From an uncultured delta proteobacterium (GTDB taxonomy: Bacteria; Desulfobacterota; Desulfobulbia; Desulfobulbales; Desulfocapsaceae), in contig CAIQWD010000064.1 of the NCBI GenBank assembly GCA_903875445.1, positions 113,044 through 177,043 of the forward strand: a stretch of 64,000 nucleotides of DNA, written 5' to 3'. The position numbers and the translations under genes are program-made. Positions 55,400-64,000 of this stretch are shown piece by piece; position 1 is the first letter of the stretch; each line of letters opens with the position of its first letter. The notes beneath the pieces are model-generated. The model was not told where the DNA came from, did not search any database, and saw only the letters and a program-made list of their open reading frames with translations.

Positions 55400-55662
55400 C
55401 ACAATCCTTGATCGGTTATAATCGGGAAATTTTCCATGAGTTTTGGTAAATGTCTGGGAATCTTTAACCGCTGGTATTTGGCACGAAAAGCGGCGGATAA
55501 CAAAAAGGCAACAACCCACCCTTTGCTCCTGCATACTATTTGAAAAAATCGAAGCAGGCAACAAAGAATCGAAGGTGAAGGGAGAAGGGGGAAGAAAGAA
55601 AAAGGGGAACACTTTATGTATCCTTCCTTGACCTCACTTTTCTCCCGGTGTAGCATCATCGC

Positions 55663-55776
55663 ATGCTGCGAAGGGTTTGTCTCATAGTCTCCAGTATCCC
55701 TCATTATATCACCCAGCGCGGTAATCGGCGGATGGAAACCTTCTTTAATAACAAAGATTCTGCAAAGGAGTCATCA
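55663..55776 (+). pseudogene. Remnant of a REP-associated/IS200-like (Y1) transposase N-terminus
   Basis: The frame starting at ATG 55663 reads LRRVCLIVSSIPHYITQRGNRRMETFF before losing similarity. The IPHxITQRGNRRxxxFF pattern is the diagnostic start of RAYT/Y1-type transposases, including the His that begins the HUH region. Only about 35 codons remain; the frame then runs straight into the next gene at 55777. The rest of the gap back to 55400 holds the promoter side of the hydrolase gene and shows nothing else. Confidence 0.7.
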
Positions 55777-56229
55777 ATGAAATTCTTGCCTACTCTGGTT
55801 TTCGCATTTCTGTTTGTTTCGTTCTCTTCGGCATACGGCTTTAATTTCGAACAGTACAAGCAAGGCGATCTCGATCAACTCTTGACGGTTCCGAAGATCA
55901 AGTCGGGCGTCAAGATGGTGGTGCCGCAACAAATCCACTTTCGGGCTGTGCTTGCCGGGCCGGTGCAAAACTGCAGCACCGATATTCTCAAACGAACCAT
56001 GATAATGCAGGGCAATAAACAAGAGGTTGTCGACAAGATGGCCCTGACAAAATGCTTGAATATCAGGTCGGCAAAAGGGGCCGCCATCTCGGTATTTATT
56101 GAGGACAAAGTGGCTGAGCGCCTGTCGCGCGAGGTAAACCCCGGCGAGGTGATCGACCTCTTCTGTACATATTTGTACATTACCCCCACCGGGCCGACGC
56201 TTCTGGTAAATGAATATAAGAAGCTCTGA
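55777..56229 (+). CDS. Small secreted protein of unknown function
   Basis: A 150-aa product starting at ATG 55777 behind AAAGGAG. A Sec signal peptide (residues 1-21, ending SAYG) is followed by FNFEQYKQGDLDQLL. The mature domain of about 125 residues contains two cysteines near the middle (NCSTDIL, TKCLNIRS) and one near the C-terminus (LFCTYLYITP), and a beta-rich pattern. I do not recognise it. The frame is open upstream through a transposase remnant, but the signal peptide and ribosome-binding site fix this start. It is 13 nt upstream of the amidohydrolase gene and likely co-transcribed. Confidence 0.8.
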   Translation: MKFLPTLVFAFLFVSFSSAYGFNFEQYKQGDLDQLLTVPKIKSGVKMVVPQQIHFRAVLAGPVQNCSTDILKRTMIMQGNKQEVVDKMALTKCLNIRSAKGAAISVFIEDKVAERLSREVNPGEVIDLFCTYLYITPTGPTLLVNEYKKL

Positions 56230-56242
56230 TAATGGCCCATAA

Positions 56243-57472
56243 ATGAGTACAGCGACATATCTCCTCGCCGGCTGGTTGATCGACGGCAGTGGCGGCCCGA
56301 TCCAGGAAAAAGTACTGCTGAAGATCGCCCGCGGCCGGTTTGCGGCAATAGAGAAATATACCCCGGCTGATGCCCCTGATTCCGCGCTGGTGACCGATTT
56401 CTCACACTGCACCATCCTGCCGCCCCTGGTGGACAGCCATGTGCACCTGTTCATGTCCGGGACCACCGACAAAGGCACGCGGGAACACCAACTGATCGCC
56501 GATTATTCGGAGTTGCGCCCGGTTATTGCCAGGCATCTGCATTACCTGTTCAGCCACGGGGTGCTTGCCGTGCGCGATGGCGGGGACAAAGGCGGCTACG
56601 CTCTTGCCTACAGGCAGACGAAGGAGATGCATCCTGAGGTGATCCTCAAGGTGGTCGGCCGGGCCTGGCACAGAGAGGGGCGTTACGGTGGGCTGATCGG
56701 CAGATTTCCGGGCGATGGACTGGGTCTTGTTGAAGCTTTTGCGCGGGAGAGCGAGGCGGTCGATCAGGTGAAGCTGGTAAATTCAGGCTTCAACAGCTTG
56801 AAGGTCTTTGGCCGGGAAACTGAGCCGCAATTTTCAACGGCGGAACTCGCCGAAGTCGTCGCGGTTGCGGCAAAAGCCGGGAAGAAGGTGATGGTGCATG
56901 CCAATGGCAAAGAGCCGGTGCGCCGCGCTGTTCTCGCCGGCTGTCACTCGATTGAACATGGCTTTTTCATGGGTCGGGAAAACCTCGAACTCATGGCGGA
57001 GAAGGGCACTTTTTGGGTGCCGACCGTTTTTACCATGAAGGCCTTTGTCAGCAATTTCGCGCATGCCGGTGTCCATGCCGACCGACAGGTAATCGAAAAA
57101 AACCTCAATCATCAACTGGGACAGCTGACTCTCGCTCGACAACTCGGAGTGAACGTCGCCCTCGGCACCGATGCCGGCAGCCTCGGGGTGCTGCACGGAG
57201 AGTCGATGGTCGGGGAAATGAAACTCTTTCAGAAAGCCGGCTATAGTCTGGCCGAGACGGTCCGCTGTGCCACCAGTAACGGTGCACGACTGCTCGGCCT
57301 TGACGATTTCGGCCTGCTTGTCAAAGGCAAGGCGGCAACCTTTCTGGTCGCCAGGGGGGCACCGTCACAACTGCCGCGTAAGCTGTCCTACCTTGAGGGT
57401 ATCTATCTCAACGGTCAGCCGAGCAAGTTGTACCGCAAGAATCCAGTGAAAACTATTGCCCTCAAGGGTTGA
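56243..57472 (+). CDS. Amidohydrolase family protein (imidazolonepropionase-like)
   Basis: A 409-aa metal-dependent TIM-barrel hydrolase. Metal ligands appear as LVDSHVHLF (His-x-His, about residues 63-71), a possible bridging Lys in NSLKVFG, His in KVMVHANGK, His in CHSIEHGF and Asp in ALGTDAGSLG. The N- and C-terminal strands form the small beta-sandwich domain (YLLAGWLIDGSGG; GLLVKGKAATFLVARGAP). It fits prolidase/imidazolonepropionase-like amidohydrolases acting on C-N bonds; the substrate is unknown. A link with hutH at 3.4 kb is possible only on family grounds. Confidence 0.88.
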   Translation: MSTATYLLAGWLIDGSGGPIQEKVLLKIARGRFAAIEKYTPADAPDSALVTDFSHCTILPPLVDSHVHLFMSGTTDKGTREHQLIADYSELRPVIARHLHYLFSHGVLAVRDGGDKGGYALAYRQTKEMHPEVILKVVGRAWHREGRYGGLIGRFPGDGLGLVEAFARESEAVDQVKLVNSGFNSLKVFGRETEPQFSTAELAEVVAVAAKAGKKVMVHANGKEPVRRAVLAGCHSIEHGFFMGRENLELMAEKGTFWVPTVFTMKAFVSNFAHAGVHADRQVIEKNLNHQLGQLTLARQLGVNVALGTDAGSLGVLHGESMVGEMKLFQKAGYSLAETVRCATSNGARLLGLDDFGLLVKGKAATFLVARGAPSQLPRKLSYLEGIYLNGQPSKLYRKNPVKTIALKG

Positions 57473-57568
57473 GGAAGAGTGGTTGCTGCCATAGCCGAGC
57501 TTTCTTCCAGGGAAAAATGAAAATGGTTAAGAATGGGTTGCCGGTTATGACCCGGAGGCATTCCCCGC

Positions 57569-59065
57569 TTATTTCATGGCCTCGTAGATCTCCTTAAAAC
57601 TTTCTAGCCCCGCCTCCAGATTCTCAATTATATCGTTTGCCAAAACATCCGGGTCGGGAAGATTATCCAGATCCGTGAGGCTTTTATCCTTGAGCCAGGT
57701 GATATCGAGGCTGGTTTTGTCGCGAGCGATAATATCCTCGTAGGTAAATCTTCGCCAGCGGCCCTCGGAGTTCTCTTCGGGGTCATAGGTTTCTTGCCGT
57801 TTATGCAGGTTTTCAGGGCAGTAGCAGACAATAAAATCCTTCAGGTCTTCGAGCTTCAGCGGGTTTTTCTTCAGGGTAAAGTGGATGTTCGTTCGGAAAT
57901 CGTAAATCCATATCTCTTTGGTCCAGGGGGTTTTTGCCGCCGGATGGTTATCAAAGAACAGGACATTGGCCTTTACCCCCTGCTTGTAGAAAACCCCCGT
58001 GGGTAAGCGGAGAATGGTGTGCAGGCTGGTGGTTTCCATGAGTTTTTTGCGGACTGTTTCGCCGGCACCGCCCTCAAAGAGCACATTGTCGGGAAGAACC
58101 ACGGCGGCATGGCCGTCCGATTTCAGCATGGTGCGGATATGCTGGACAAAATTCAGTTGTTTATTGCTGGTCGTTACCCAGAAATCCTGGCGGTTATAGG
58201 TGAGGTCTTCGTTTTCCTGCTCGCCTTCGGCATTGGTAAAGGTCATGCTGCTCTTCTTGCCGAAGGGCGGATTTGCAAGCACATAGTCAACCCGCAGACC
58301 GGTGTCGGAGATCAGGGCGTCGGTCGAAGCAATAAAGCTGTCGCTTTCAAAGTCACCGATATTATGGAGGAAGAGATTCATCAAGGCCATGCGCCGGGTC
58401 GCAGGAACAATCTCGTTGCCATAAAAGGTTTTGTGCTTCAAAAACTCTTTCTGTTCCTTATCGAGGGCATAATTTGTGGTGTTGGCGATAAAATCATAGG
58501 CAGCCAGAAAGAAACCGCCGGTGCCGCAGGCCGGATCGGCAATGATTTTCGAAGGCTTCGGGCGCACGCATGCCACCATGGCGCGGATAAGCGCCCGCGG
58601 GGTGAAATACTGCCCGGCACCGCTCTTGGTGTCTTCCGCGTTCTTTTCTAAAAGGCCTTCATAGATTTTGCCTTTGATGTCGGCACCCATGGTGCTCCAC
58701 TGCTCTTTGTCGATCATATCGATGAGCTTGTAGAGTTTTGCCGGGTCCTGGATCTTATTCTGGCTCTTAAAGAAAATCTGCCCTAATACGCCTTTCGACT
58801 GGGACAATTCCCGCAACAAAATGGTGTAATGAACCTCCAGTTCCGCACCGCGTTTTTCCGTGAGGCTTTCCCAGTTATAGGCGGTGGGAATGGGCAATTT
58901 TCGATTATGCGGCGGCCTGCTGAACTCATCGGCCATCTTTAGAAACAGCAGGAAGGTCAGCTGTTCCAGATAGTCGCCGTAGCCGACACCATCGTCGCGC
59001 AGGGTATTGCAGAAACTCCAGACCTTGCTGATGATGCTGGAGGTATTGTTAGTTTCGTTTGCCAT
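57569..59065 (-). CDS. hsdM: Type I restriction-modification DNA methyltransferase HsdM
   Basis: A 498-aa N6-adenine methyltransferase subunit. The N-terminal HsdM_N domain has WSFCNTLRDDGVGYGDYLEQLTFLLFLK. The SAM-binding motif I region is IIADPACGTGGFFLAAYDF, and the catalytic motif IV is VLANPPFGKKSS. Its start overlaps the end of hsdS by 17 nt. With HsdS it methylates the target site; with HsdR it forms the restriction complex. It is last in an hsdR-hsdS-hsdM operon. Confidence 0.96.
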   Translation of the reverse strand: MANETNNTSSIISKVWSFCNTLRDDGVGYGDYLEQLTFLLFLKMADEFSRPPHNRKLPIPTAYNWESLTEKRGAELEVHYTILLRELSQSKGVLGQIFFKSQNKIQDPAKLYKLIDMIDKEQWSTMGADIKGKIYEGLLEKNAEDTKSGAGQYFTPRALIRAMVACVRPKPSKIIADPACGTGGFFLAAYDFIANTTNYALDKEQKEFLKHKTFYGNEIVPATRRMALMNLFLHNIGDFESDSFIASTDALISDTGLRVDYVLANPPFGKKSSMTFTNAEGEQENEDLTYNRQDFWVTTSNKQLNFVQHIRTMLKSDGHAAVVLPDNVLFEGGAGETVRKKLMETTSLHTILRLPTGVFYKQGVKANVLFFDNHPAAKTPWTKEIWIYDFRTNIHFTLKKNPLKLEDLKDFIVCYCPENLHKRQETYDPEENSEGRWRRFTYEDIIARDKTSLDITWLKDKSLTDLDNLPDPDVLANDIIENLEAGLESFKEIYEAMK

Positions 59066-60437
59066 TCTCTTTCTTTTTGGTATTTCGTGTATTTTTGGCT
59101 GGTTGGGTGTTTTGCCGTTCCGTTTGTATCCGTTCCAGAAGGATGCCGGCGGGTTCGTCGTTTGGGTCTTGCGGGACGAGTTTGCCTTCGAAGGCTTTTT
59201 TGAGAATGCTCTGGCGCAGGGCTTCGGCTTGCGAAAGGCTTTGGGTGATGCTCTCTTCGAGTTTGTCGCAGACGGAGAGGCGTGATTCGATTTCGGAAAC
59301 TATGTGGTCTTGATCGGTTAGGGGACATAAGGGAAATGGCATGGAATTACAGTTTCCCTTATTTAAATATTGAATAGTTGTTGATGTTGATTTTTTTTCG
59401 AAATAGTTTTTATTAAATTGAATACAATATGCTAGAAACTTCATGTTGATAGATTCGTTTGAGAGAAATGCATGTAATTGCTGGTTAATCACAATTTGTC
59501 TTTCAACTATTGCACTAATTCCAAAATTACCCACACATGTCATGATTACACTTCCAATCGGAATTGTTCTGGCATTATATCTTTTAACTTCATCATTTGA
59601 TAAACCAACAGGAATATTTCTATAGTCAATTCTTATCGATTTCTCACTTAAATTGGGGGTGGTTACCCATTTGATCTCTCCAGAAAATGATTTTGGTTTA
59701 TCTCTATTTGGCACAATGCATTTACACATATCTCCAATCTTCACCCACTTCCACCCCTCCGGCAGCTTCCCCTCTTTCACATTTTTGTTGGTCAACTTTC
59801 CCTCAAACGCCCATTTGAGCACCGCCTGGCGATAGGTCTTAAGTTGTGCCTGTGCGGTTTTAAGGTTCTCGATTCCTTTGTCCAGGCTGCTGAAGAGTTC
59901 TTCTATTTTGGCGACGATGCGGTGTTGTTCGGGAAGAGGGGAGAGAGGGATTGTGATATCTCTTACAATAGTTAAATTTACCCTTGATCTTGTAGTACCT
60001 TTCGTAATCTTTTGAAACTGATGTTGTACAACCCTACTGTTAACCAAATAGACCAAAAAATCTGTATTAATACATATAGATGATGGCCTTAAGCGCATTA
60101 GGTCAGCAACAATTATTCCATAATTGTATTTATCAGGAACTTTGCAGCATAAGCCTAAAGGATTGCCTAGTTTAGTGATAATTAAATCGCCGCACTGGAA
60201 AGAATGTCTTGAGATGGTTGCTGCTTTTTCTTCCGTTATAAAATCAATTTTTTTATCAATAAAACAGTTCGCTTTGATGTTCTGTATTTTAAAGACAGGT
60301 ATTCCAATACTACCATATTCAGACGATTTTAAATTTGAACCGAATGGACCATCAACAAGATCTTTTTTGGGATCTAATAAAATTTCTCCAAGAGTAGTTG
60401 TAGTCCAACCCTTTGGCAATTCTTTCACATCATTCAT
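59049..60437 (-). CDS. hsdS: Type I restriction-modification specificity subunit HsdS
   Basis: A 462-aa specificity subunit with two target-recognition domains (about residues 8-165 and 230-395) separated and followed by conserved helical spacers: PLPEQHRIVAKIEELFSSLDKGIENLKTAQAQL after the first, and DQDHIVSEIESRLSVCDKLEESITQSLSQAEAL after the second. Both target-recognition domains start with the usual LPKGW/LPEGWKW motif. ATG 60437 is fixed by its position one base after the hsdR stop. The recognition-domain DNA is visibly A/T-richer than the spacers, as expected for recombining specificity domains. Confidence 0.95.
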   Translation of the reverse strand: MNDVKELPKGWTTTTLGEILLDPKKDLVDGPFGSNLKSSEYGSIGIPVFKIQNIKANCFIDKKIDFITEEKAATISRHSFQCGDLIITKLGNPLGLCCKVPDKYNYGIIVADLMRLRPSSICINTDFLVYLVNSRVVQHQFQKITKGTTRSRVNLTIVRDITIPLSPLPEQHRIVAKIEELFSSLDKGIENLKTAQAQLKTYRQAVLKWAFEGKLTNKNVKEGKLPEGWKWVKIGDMCKCIVPNRDKPKSFSGEIKWVTTPNLSEKSIRIDYRNIPVGLSNDEVKRYNARTIPIGSVIMTCVGNFGISAIVERQIVINQQLHAFLSNESINMKFLAYCIQFNKNYFEKKSTSTTIQYLNKGNCNSMPFPLCPLTDQDHIVSEIESRLSVCDKLEESITQSLSQAEALRQSILKKAFEGKLVPQDPNDEPAGILLERIQTERQNTQPAKNTRNTKKKENGKRN

Positions 60438-60438
60438 C

Positions 60439-63210
60439 CTATGCTGCCAAAGCTTCGTTAAGCTCATCAATAATCACAGTCATACCCTCTCCAAACAACT
60501 GCCACATCTTCCCCTTACCGCCTTTGGCATCAAAAGGAGTCAAATCCAAATCCTCGATATCCATATGCACCGAAGTAGCAATCTGCTCTTTCAGCATATA
60601 CAGCCAGTCCATCTGTTCCTTGCTGAACTTTAAAGTCCCAGCCTGTTTCTTAAAAAGCCACTGCTGAAAGTTCTTATCCACCGTTTTGTCATAGGATGTG
60701 AGCGCCGCATCAATCCCGATCACCCTGCGAACCAGTGAAACCAAGGCCACCATCTCGTTTTTCGGCTGGCCACTGACACTCTCCAGCTGTTCATAGGCCC
60801 GCCAGACACTGAAGACGGCGAGGGTCGGTTTATCGAGAAGAATCCGCTCGGCCAACTCCTTAACCATGGCAAAGGTCAACTCGCGCCTGCGGTAAGGCTG
60901 GCCGTAAAAAATCTGCAGGGCGACGATCTCATCTCTGTGCATTGCAAGCCACTCTTTAAAGGCGCCGACCAATGCGGTCGCTTTTTCTTTATTGTCCTTA
61001 TCCCAACCGACTTTCACTACTTCATCGGGATTGAGGGTATCAATTTTCTGTTCATGTGCCTTGCGGACATTTTCGATGAACTCGTTGAGCTCCCCGGTAA
61101 AAACCTGTGCCGCCTGGTTTTGCAGCGCACCTGTCAGCTCCTGGTATCTTTTTTCAATATCGCCAGGGGCAGCGTCCGGCAATTCCCGTTCCGCCTGCGC
61201 ATGCAGTTCTTCGAGGGTATCGGGGTTATAGGCGCCGAGAAGGCCTTTTACCACCTGGGCGATGCTTACGCCCTCTGTTTTTTCTTGAAACTTGGCGCGT
61301 TCCTTGTCGGTTATCTGTTTATCAAGCCGTGTCAGTCGGTTGGCAAGGGAGGTGAACAGCTCCTCATCCCGCGCTCCGACGGCAATCGCGCCGAGCAAAT
61401 CCTTCAGCGCAACACCGGGTTTTTTCTCAAGCGGCCGGCTGTCGGTTTTCAGGCTCTTGGTGACACCGATGGCATCGACAATGACAAAATGGTCCTTGGT
61501 GATTTTGGCCGAGGGCGAAACCTTTTTCAGATCGTCAAAGTTGATGATCCGCGTGCCGCGCCCCTTCATCTGTTCAAAGTAGTTGCGGCTCTTTACGTCC
61601 CGCATGAAAAGAAGACACTCCAGCGGCCTGATATCGGTTCCGGTGGCAACCATATCCACCGTGACGGCTATGCGCGGGTGATAGTCATTGCGAAACTGGG
61701 CCAGCACCGATTTGGTATCCTCCTCCGATTTGTAGGTCAGCTTTTTACAGAATCGGTTTTCTTCATTGAATTCTTCTCGGACAATCTTGATAATATCGTC
61801 GGCGTGGCTGTCGGTTTTGGCGAAGATCAGCGTCTTCGGCACCTCAAAAAGCCCGTCTTTATCGAAACGGTCGGGAAATATTTCCGGGAGGTGTTCTTTG
61901 AAAGTGTGGGTGACGGTGCGGATCTGGTTGGGATTGACGATATCTTTGTCCAATTGCTGCGAAGAGTAGGCCTCGTCTTCATCCTGCAAGGCAAATCTTT
62001 TTTTACGGGAGAGCCGGTCCCGGTGTTCGATATATTCGCCCTTCCAGAGGGTGGCGCCCTGGCCGGTGATTCTTGTCTCGATCAGATACACAGCGTATCC
62101 GACGTTCACCCCATCGGCGACGGCCATCTCATGGGAATACTCCGAGACGATATTCTGTTGAAAGTAGCCGAAGGTTCTCTTGTCCGGGGTGGCGGTAAGG
62201 CCTATCTGAAAAGCGTCAAAATAGTCGAGAACCTGCATCCACAGGTTGTAGATGCTGCGGTGACATTCGTCGATGACGATAAAATCAAAGTATTCAAGCG
62301 GCAACTTGGCATTGTATTCAACCGGCGGCACCTCTTTCGGTTGCCAGCGTTCATGGGGATTTTGTTCTTCGGCGCTTTCTTCTAACTCCTGGCCCTTTAA
62401 CACTGCATACAGGCGCTGAATGGTGCTGATATACACATGGTTATCATCGGGGATGAATCGCGATTTGAGGCGGTGCACGCCATACAGTTCGGTAAATTTA
62501 CGGTTATCGTCGTTTGGCAGGTAGGACATGAACTCCTGCTCGGCCTGTTCCCCCAGGTTTTTGGTATCGACCAGAAAGAGTATCCTCTTGGCGTTGGTAA
62601 ATTTTAACAGCCGATAGATACAGGTGATGGCGGTGAATGTTTTGCCCGAACCGGTCGCCATTTGGATGAGGGCGCGGGGCTTGTTGTCTTTAAAGGATTT
62701 TTCGAGATTGGTAATTGCCGTGGTCTGACAGTCTCGCAGCCCGGCGGCGGGTAACTCGTTCAGGTCGTGCAGGGAAGCGCGCAAGGATTTCGCTTTCTTT
62801 AACCAATGGCGGAGAGTTTCCGGGCGATGAAAGGAAAAGACGGTTCTGGCGCGGGGTTTCGGGTCGCGAAAATCGCTAATCTGCGTGACGGTACCGGTGC
62901 TTACATAGACAAAAGGCAGCTTTGCCCGGTTGAGGTATTTCAGTTTTGCCTCGGCATAGCCTTCAGCCTGGTCTTCATGGGTCGATAAAATGTGGCCCTG
63001 TTCTTCGCGTTTTGCCTCAATGATGCCGACAGGTTTGCCATCGACAAAAAGGACATAATCAGCCGGGCCTACATCGGTGGGGTATTCTCGAACCGCAATG
63101 CCCATGCCTGCCTGAAGATGTATCTTTTTGTTATCCTGTACCAGCCAACCGCAGGCTTGCAATTGTCTGTCAATATTGTCGCGGGCTTTCTGCTCAGGGT
63201 TCTGGTTCAT
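60439..63210 (-). CDS. hsdR: Type I restriction endonuclease subunit HsdR
   Basis: A 923-aa restriction and translocation subunit. The N-terminal PD-(D/E)xK nuclease has GPADYVLFVDGKPVGIIEAK (about residues 47-66). The SF2 helicase core has Walker A ATGSGKTFTAIT, the DEAD-type VIDECHRSIYN and motif VI-like MKGRGTRIINF. A C-terminal helical domain (from about residue 640) contacts HsdM. It is first in the operon and uses ATP to translocate DNA before cutting. No anti-restriction or other defence genes flank it. Confidence 0.96.
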   Translation of the reverse strand: MNQNPEQKARDNIDRQLQACGWLVQDNKKIHLQAGMGIAVREYPTDVGPADYVLFVDGKPVGIIEAKREEQGHILSTHEDQAEGYAEAKLKYLNRAKLPFVYVSTGTVTQISDFRDPKPRARTVFSFHRPETLRHWLKKAKSLRASLHDLNELPAAGLRDCQTTAITNLEKSFKDNKPRALIQMATGSGKTFTAITCIYRLLKFTNAKRILFLVDTKNLGEQAEQEFMSYLPNDDNRKFTELYGVHRLKSRFIPDDNHVYISTIQRLYAVLKGQELEESAEEQNPHERWQPKEVPPVEYNAKLPLEYFDFIVIDECHRSIYNLWMQVLDYFDAFQIGLTATPDKRTFGYFQQNIVSEYSHEMAVADGVNVGYAVYLIETRITGQGATLWKGEYIEHRDRLSRKKRFALQDEDEAYSSQQLDKDIVNPNQIRTVTHTFKEHLPEIFPDRFDKDGLFEVPKTLIFAKTDSHADDIIKIVREEFNEENRFCKKLTYKSEEDTKSVLAQFRNDYHPRIAVTVDMVATGTDIRPLECLLFMRDVKSRNYFEQMKGRGTRIINFDDLKKVSPSAKITKDHFVIVDAIGVTKSLKTDSRPLEKKPGVALKDLLGAIAVGARDEELFTSLANRLTRLDKQITDKERAKFQEKTEGVSIAQVVKGLLGAYNPDTLEELHAQAERELPDAAPGDIEKRYQELTGALQNQAAQVFTGELNEFIENVRKAHEQKIDTLNPDEVVKVGWDKDNKEKATALVGAFKEWLAMHRDEIVALQIFYGQPYRRRELTFAMVKELAERILLDKPTLAVFSVWRAYEQLESVSGQPKNEMVALVSLVRRVIGIDAALTSYDKTVDKNFQQWLFKKQAGTLKFSKEQMDWLYMLKEQIATSVHMDIEDLDLTPFDAKGGKGKMWQLFGEGMTVIIDELNEALAA

Positions 63211-63589
63211 AGATCACCTTTGATGGCTCCGATCACTGTTGTTCCCTGGTGAATTCAATTATTTGCAAAATAGCATTATCTGCATAATCGAACAAGGCGA
63301 AACGGTCTTAAAATCCTCTGTGCGATTTTCTCCGTGGCGATATGGAAAAAGAAGAATAACTACAAATATGTCATTAAATTCAATAATTATTTACAATAAT
63401 GTCATGATAATCTGTTGTGCTGAGGTACGAAAATTACCCGGAATATAGCTATATCAACATGATATTATAAATAAAAAAATAATTAAAAGAGGCGTGGCAT
63501 CCCTTTTGCTATATTGGGGGCAAGGAAGCGGGAGTTGAAAATTCATCTTTTGAGAATATGCAAACCGACAAAGAAAGGAGGAAAGGAAA
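63211..63589. other. A/T-rich region between hsdR and the PII-gene leader
   Basis: 379 bases between divergent units, notably A/T-rich around 63350-63490. It contains a perfect palindrome ATATAGCTATAT (63441-63452) and the sigma-54 promoter annotated separately. I find no gene. Confidence 0.5.
63495..63509 (+). promoter_or_regulatory. Sigma-54 promoter upstream of the small ORF and PII gene
   Basis: TGGCAT-CCCTT-TTGC has invariant GG (63496-63497) and GC (63508-63509) with exact -24/-12 spacing; only one position (T for C) departs from TGGCAC-N5-TTGC. It fits nitrogen control of the glnB/glnK gene, whose start is about 312 nt downstream. Confidence 0.75.
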
Positions 63590-63748
63590 ATGCAACGCCA
63601 AGACCATTTTCAAACAGATTTGTCCGGGGGATTGTCGAGTCATTCCTGTTTGGCGATGGGGGGCGTTCCGGAGGTTGGGCGTCTAGAGGTGGAAAAAGTA
63701 AATACAGGATGTGGTAAAGTTTTTGGAACCGTTCGCTTCACCGGGTAA
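63590..63748 (+). CDS. Small ORF (52 aa) between the sigma-54 promoter and the PII gene
   Basis: ATG 63590 follows a strong Shine-Dalgarno (AAAGGAGGAAAGGAAA). The 52-residue product is hydrophilic, begins MQRQDHFQTD, is Gly- and Val-rich in the middle and has two Cys residues (SHSCLAMGG and NTGCGKV). There is no signal peptide, helix or family I recognise. It ends 72 nt before the PII start. It could be a small regulatory protein, a leader peptide, or fortuitous. Confidence 0.5.
   Translation: MQRQDHFQTDLSGGLSSHSCLAMGGVPEVGRLEVEKVNTGCGKVFGTVRFTG

Positions 63749-64000
<252 letters not shown>

Noticed and set aside
60937..62385. 482-codon open frame on the plus strand
   Set aside because: It is antisense to hsdR, with no domain or ribosome-binding site.

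Overview
The window looks like a chromosomal segment of an anaerobic, sulfur-metabolising bacterium of the Desulfobacterota (Desulfobulbales-like is my best guess). The basis is the gene set: a periplasmic [NiFe] uptake hydrogenase with cytochrome b and a complete hyp set, LutABC lactate oxidation genes, hgcAB mercury methylation genes, bacteriohemerythrin, a long DRTGG-type phosphotransacetylase and several sigma-54 elements. No rRNA, CRISPR array, prophage or intact insertion sequence was seen.

Layout. 1-5.4 kb: end of a histidine kinase, an EEP-fold hydrolase, hemC, a cobalamin riboswitch with its own terminator followed only by a 50-codon ORF, tRNA-Pro(CGG), a GNAT protein and hutH. 5.4-8.4 kb: pta and a glycine-zipper lipoprotein. 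8.8-17.7 kb: an mdtABC-like RND efflux operon with its outer-membrane factor. 17.7-27.8 kb (minus strand): a hydrogenase operon reading small subunit, large subunit, cytochrome b, hypF, hypC, hypD, hypE, maturation protease, hypA, hypB. 28.4-34.2 kb: a PcnB-like nucleotidyltransferase, a nitronate monooxygenase-like protein, hisS and aspS. 34.3-38.4 kb (minus): lutABC plus an AI-2E-family membrane protein. 38.6-40.2 kb: an orphan ABC substrate-binding protein and a bacteriohemerythrin. 40.5-43.2 kb: a cystathionine beta-lyase-like gene followed by hgcA and hgcB. 43.3-47.3 kb (minus): a sigma-54 two-component system with an unknown 358-aa protein. 47.9-57.5 kb: a large unknown membrane protein, ferritin, a LOG-family protein, an FAD oxidoreductase, a lipoprotein hydrolase, a transposase remnant, a secreted protein and an amidohydrolase. 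57.6-63.2 kb (minus): a type I restriction-modification operon hsdR-hsdS-hsdM. 63.5-64 kb: a sigma-54 promoter, a 52-codon ORF and the start of a PII (glnB/glnK) gene.

Main result. hgcA, read from the only start with a good ribosome-binding site (GTG at 41753, behind GGAGGA), has one in-frame UGA at 41846-41848 directly after a Cys codon. HgcA-like protein sequence continues on both sides. A hairpin follows whose apical loop starts with GGUC, 19 nt after the UGA, nested inside a second 5-bp stem. That is the geometry of a bacterial SECIS element and closely resembles E. coli fdhF. I infer that this HgcA is a selenoprotein with a Cys-Sec pair near its N-terminus. A nonsense mutation is the alternative.

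Other points of interest: the apparently orphan cobalamin riboswitch, notable because HgcA is a corrinoid protein; a 50-nt dispersed hairpin repeat found twice just past stop codons; a CsoR-like operator over the ferritin promoter; a small ORF between a sigma-54 promoter and glnB; and a roughly 1050-aa membrane protein of unknown function.
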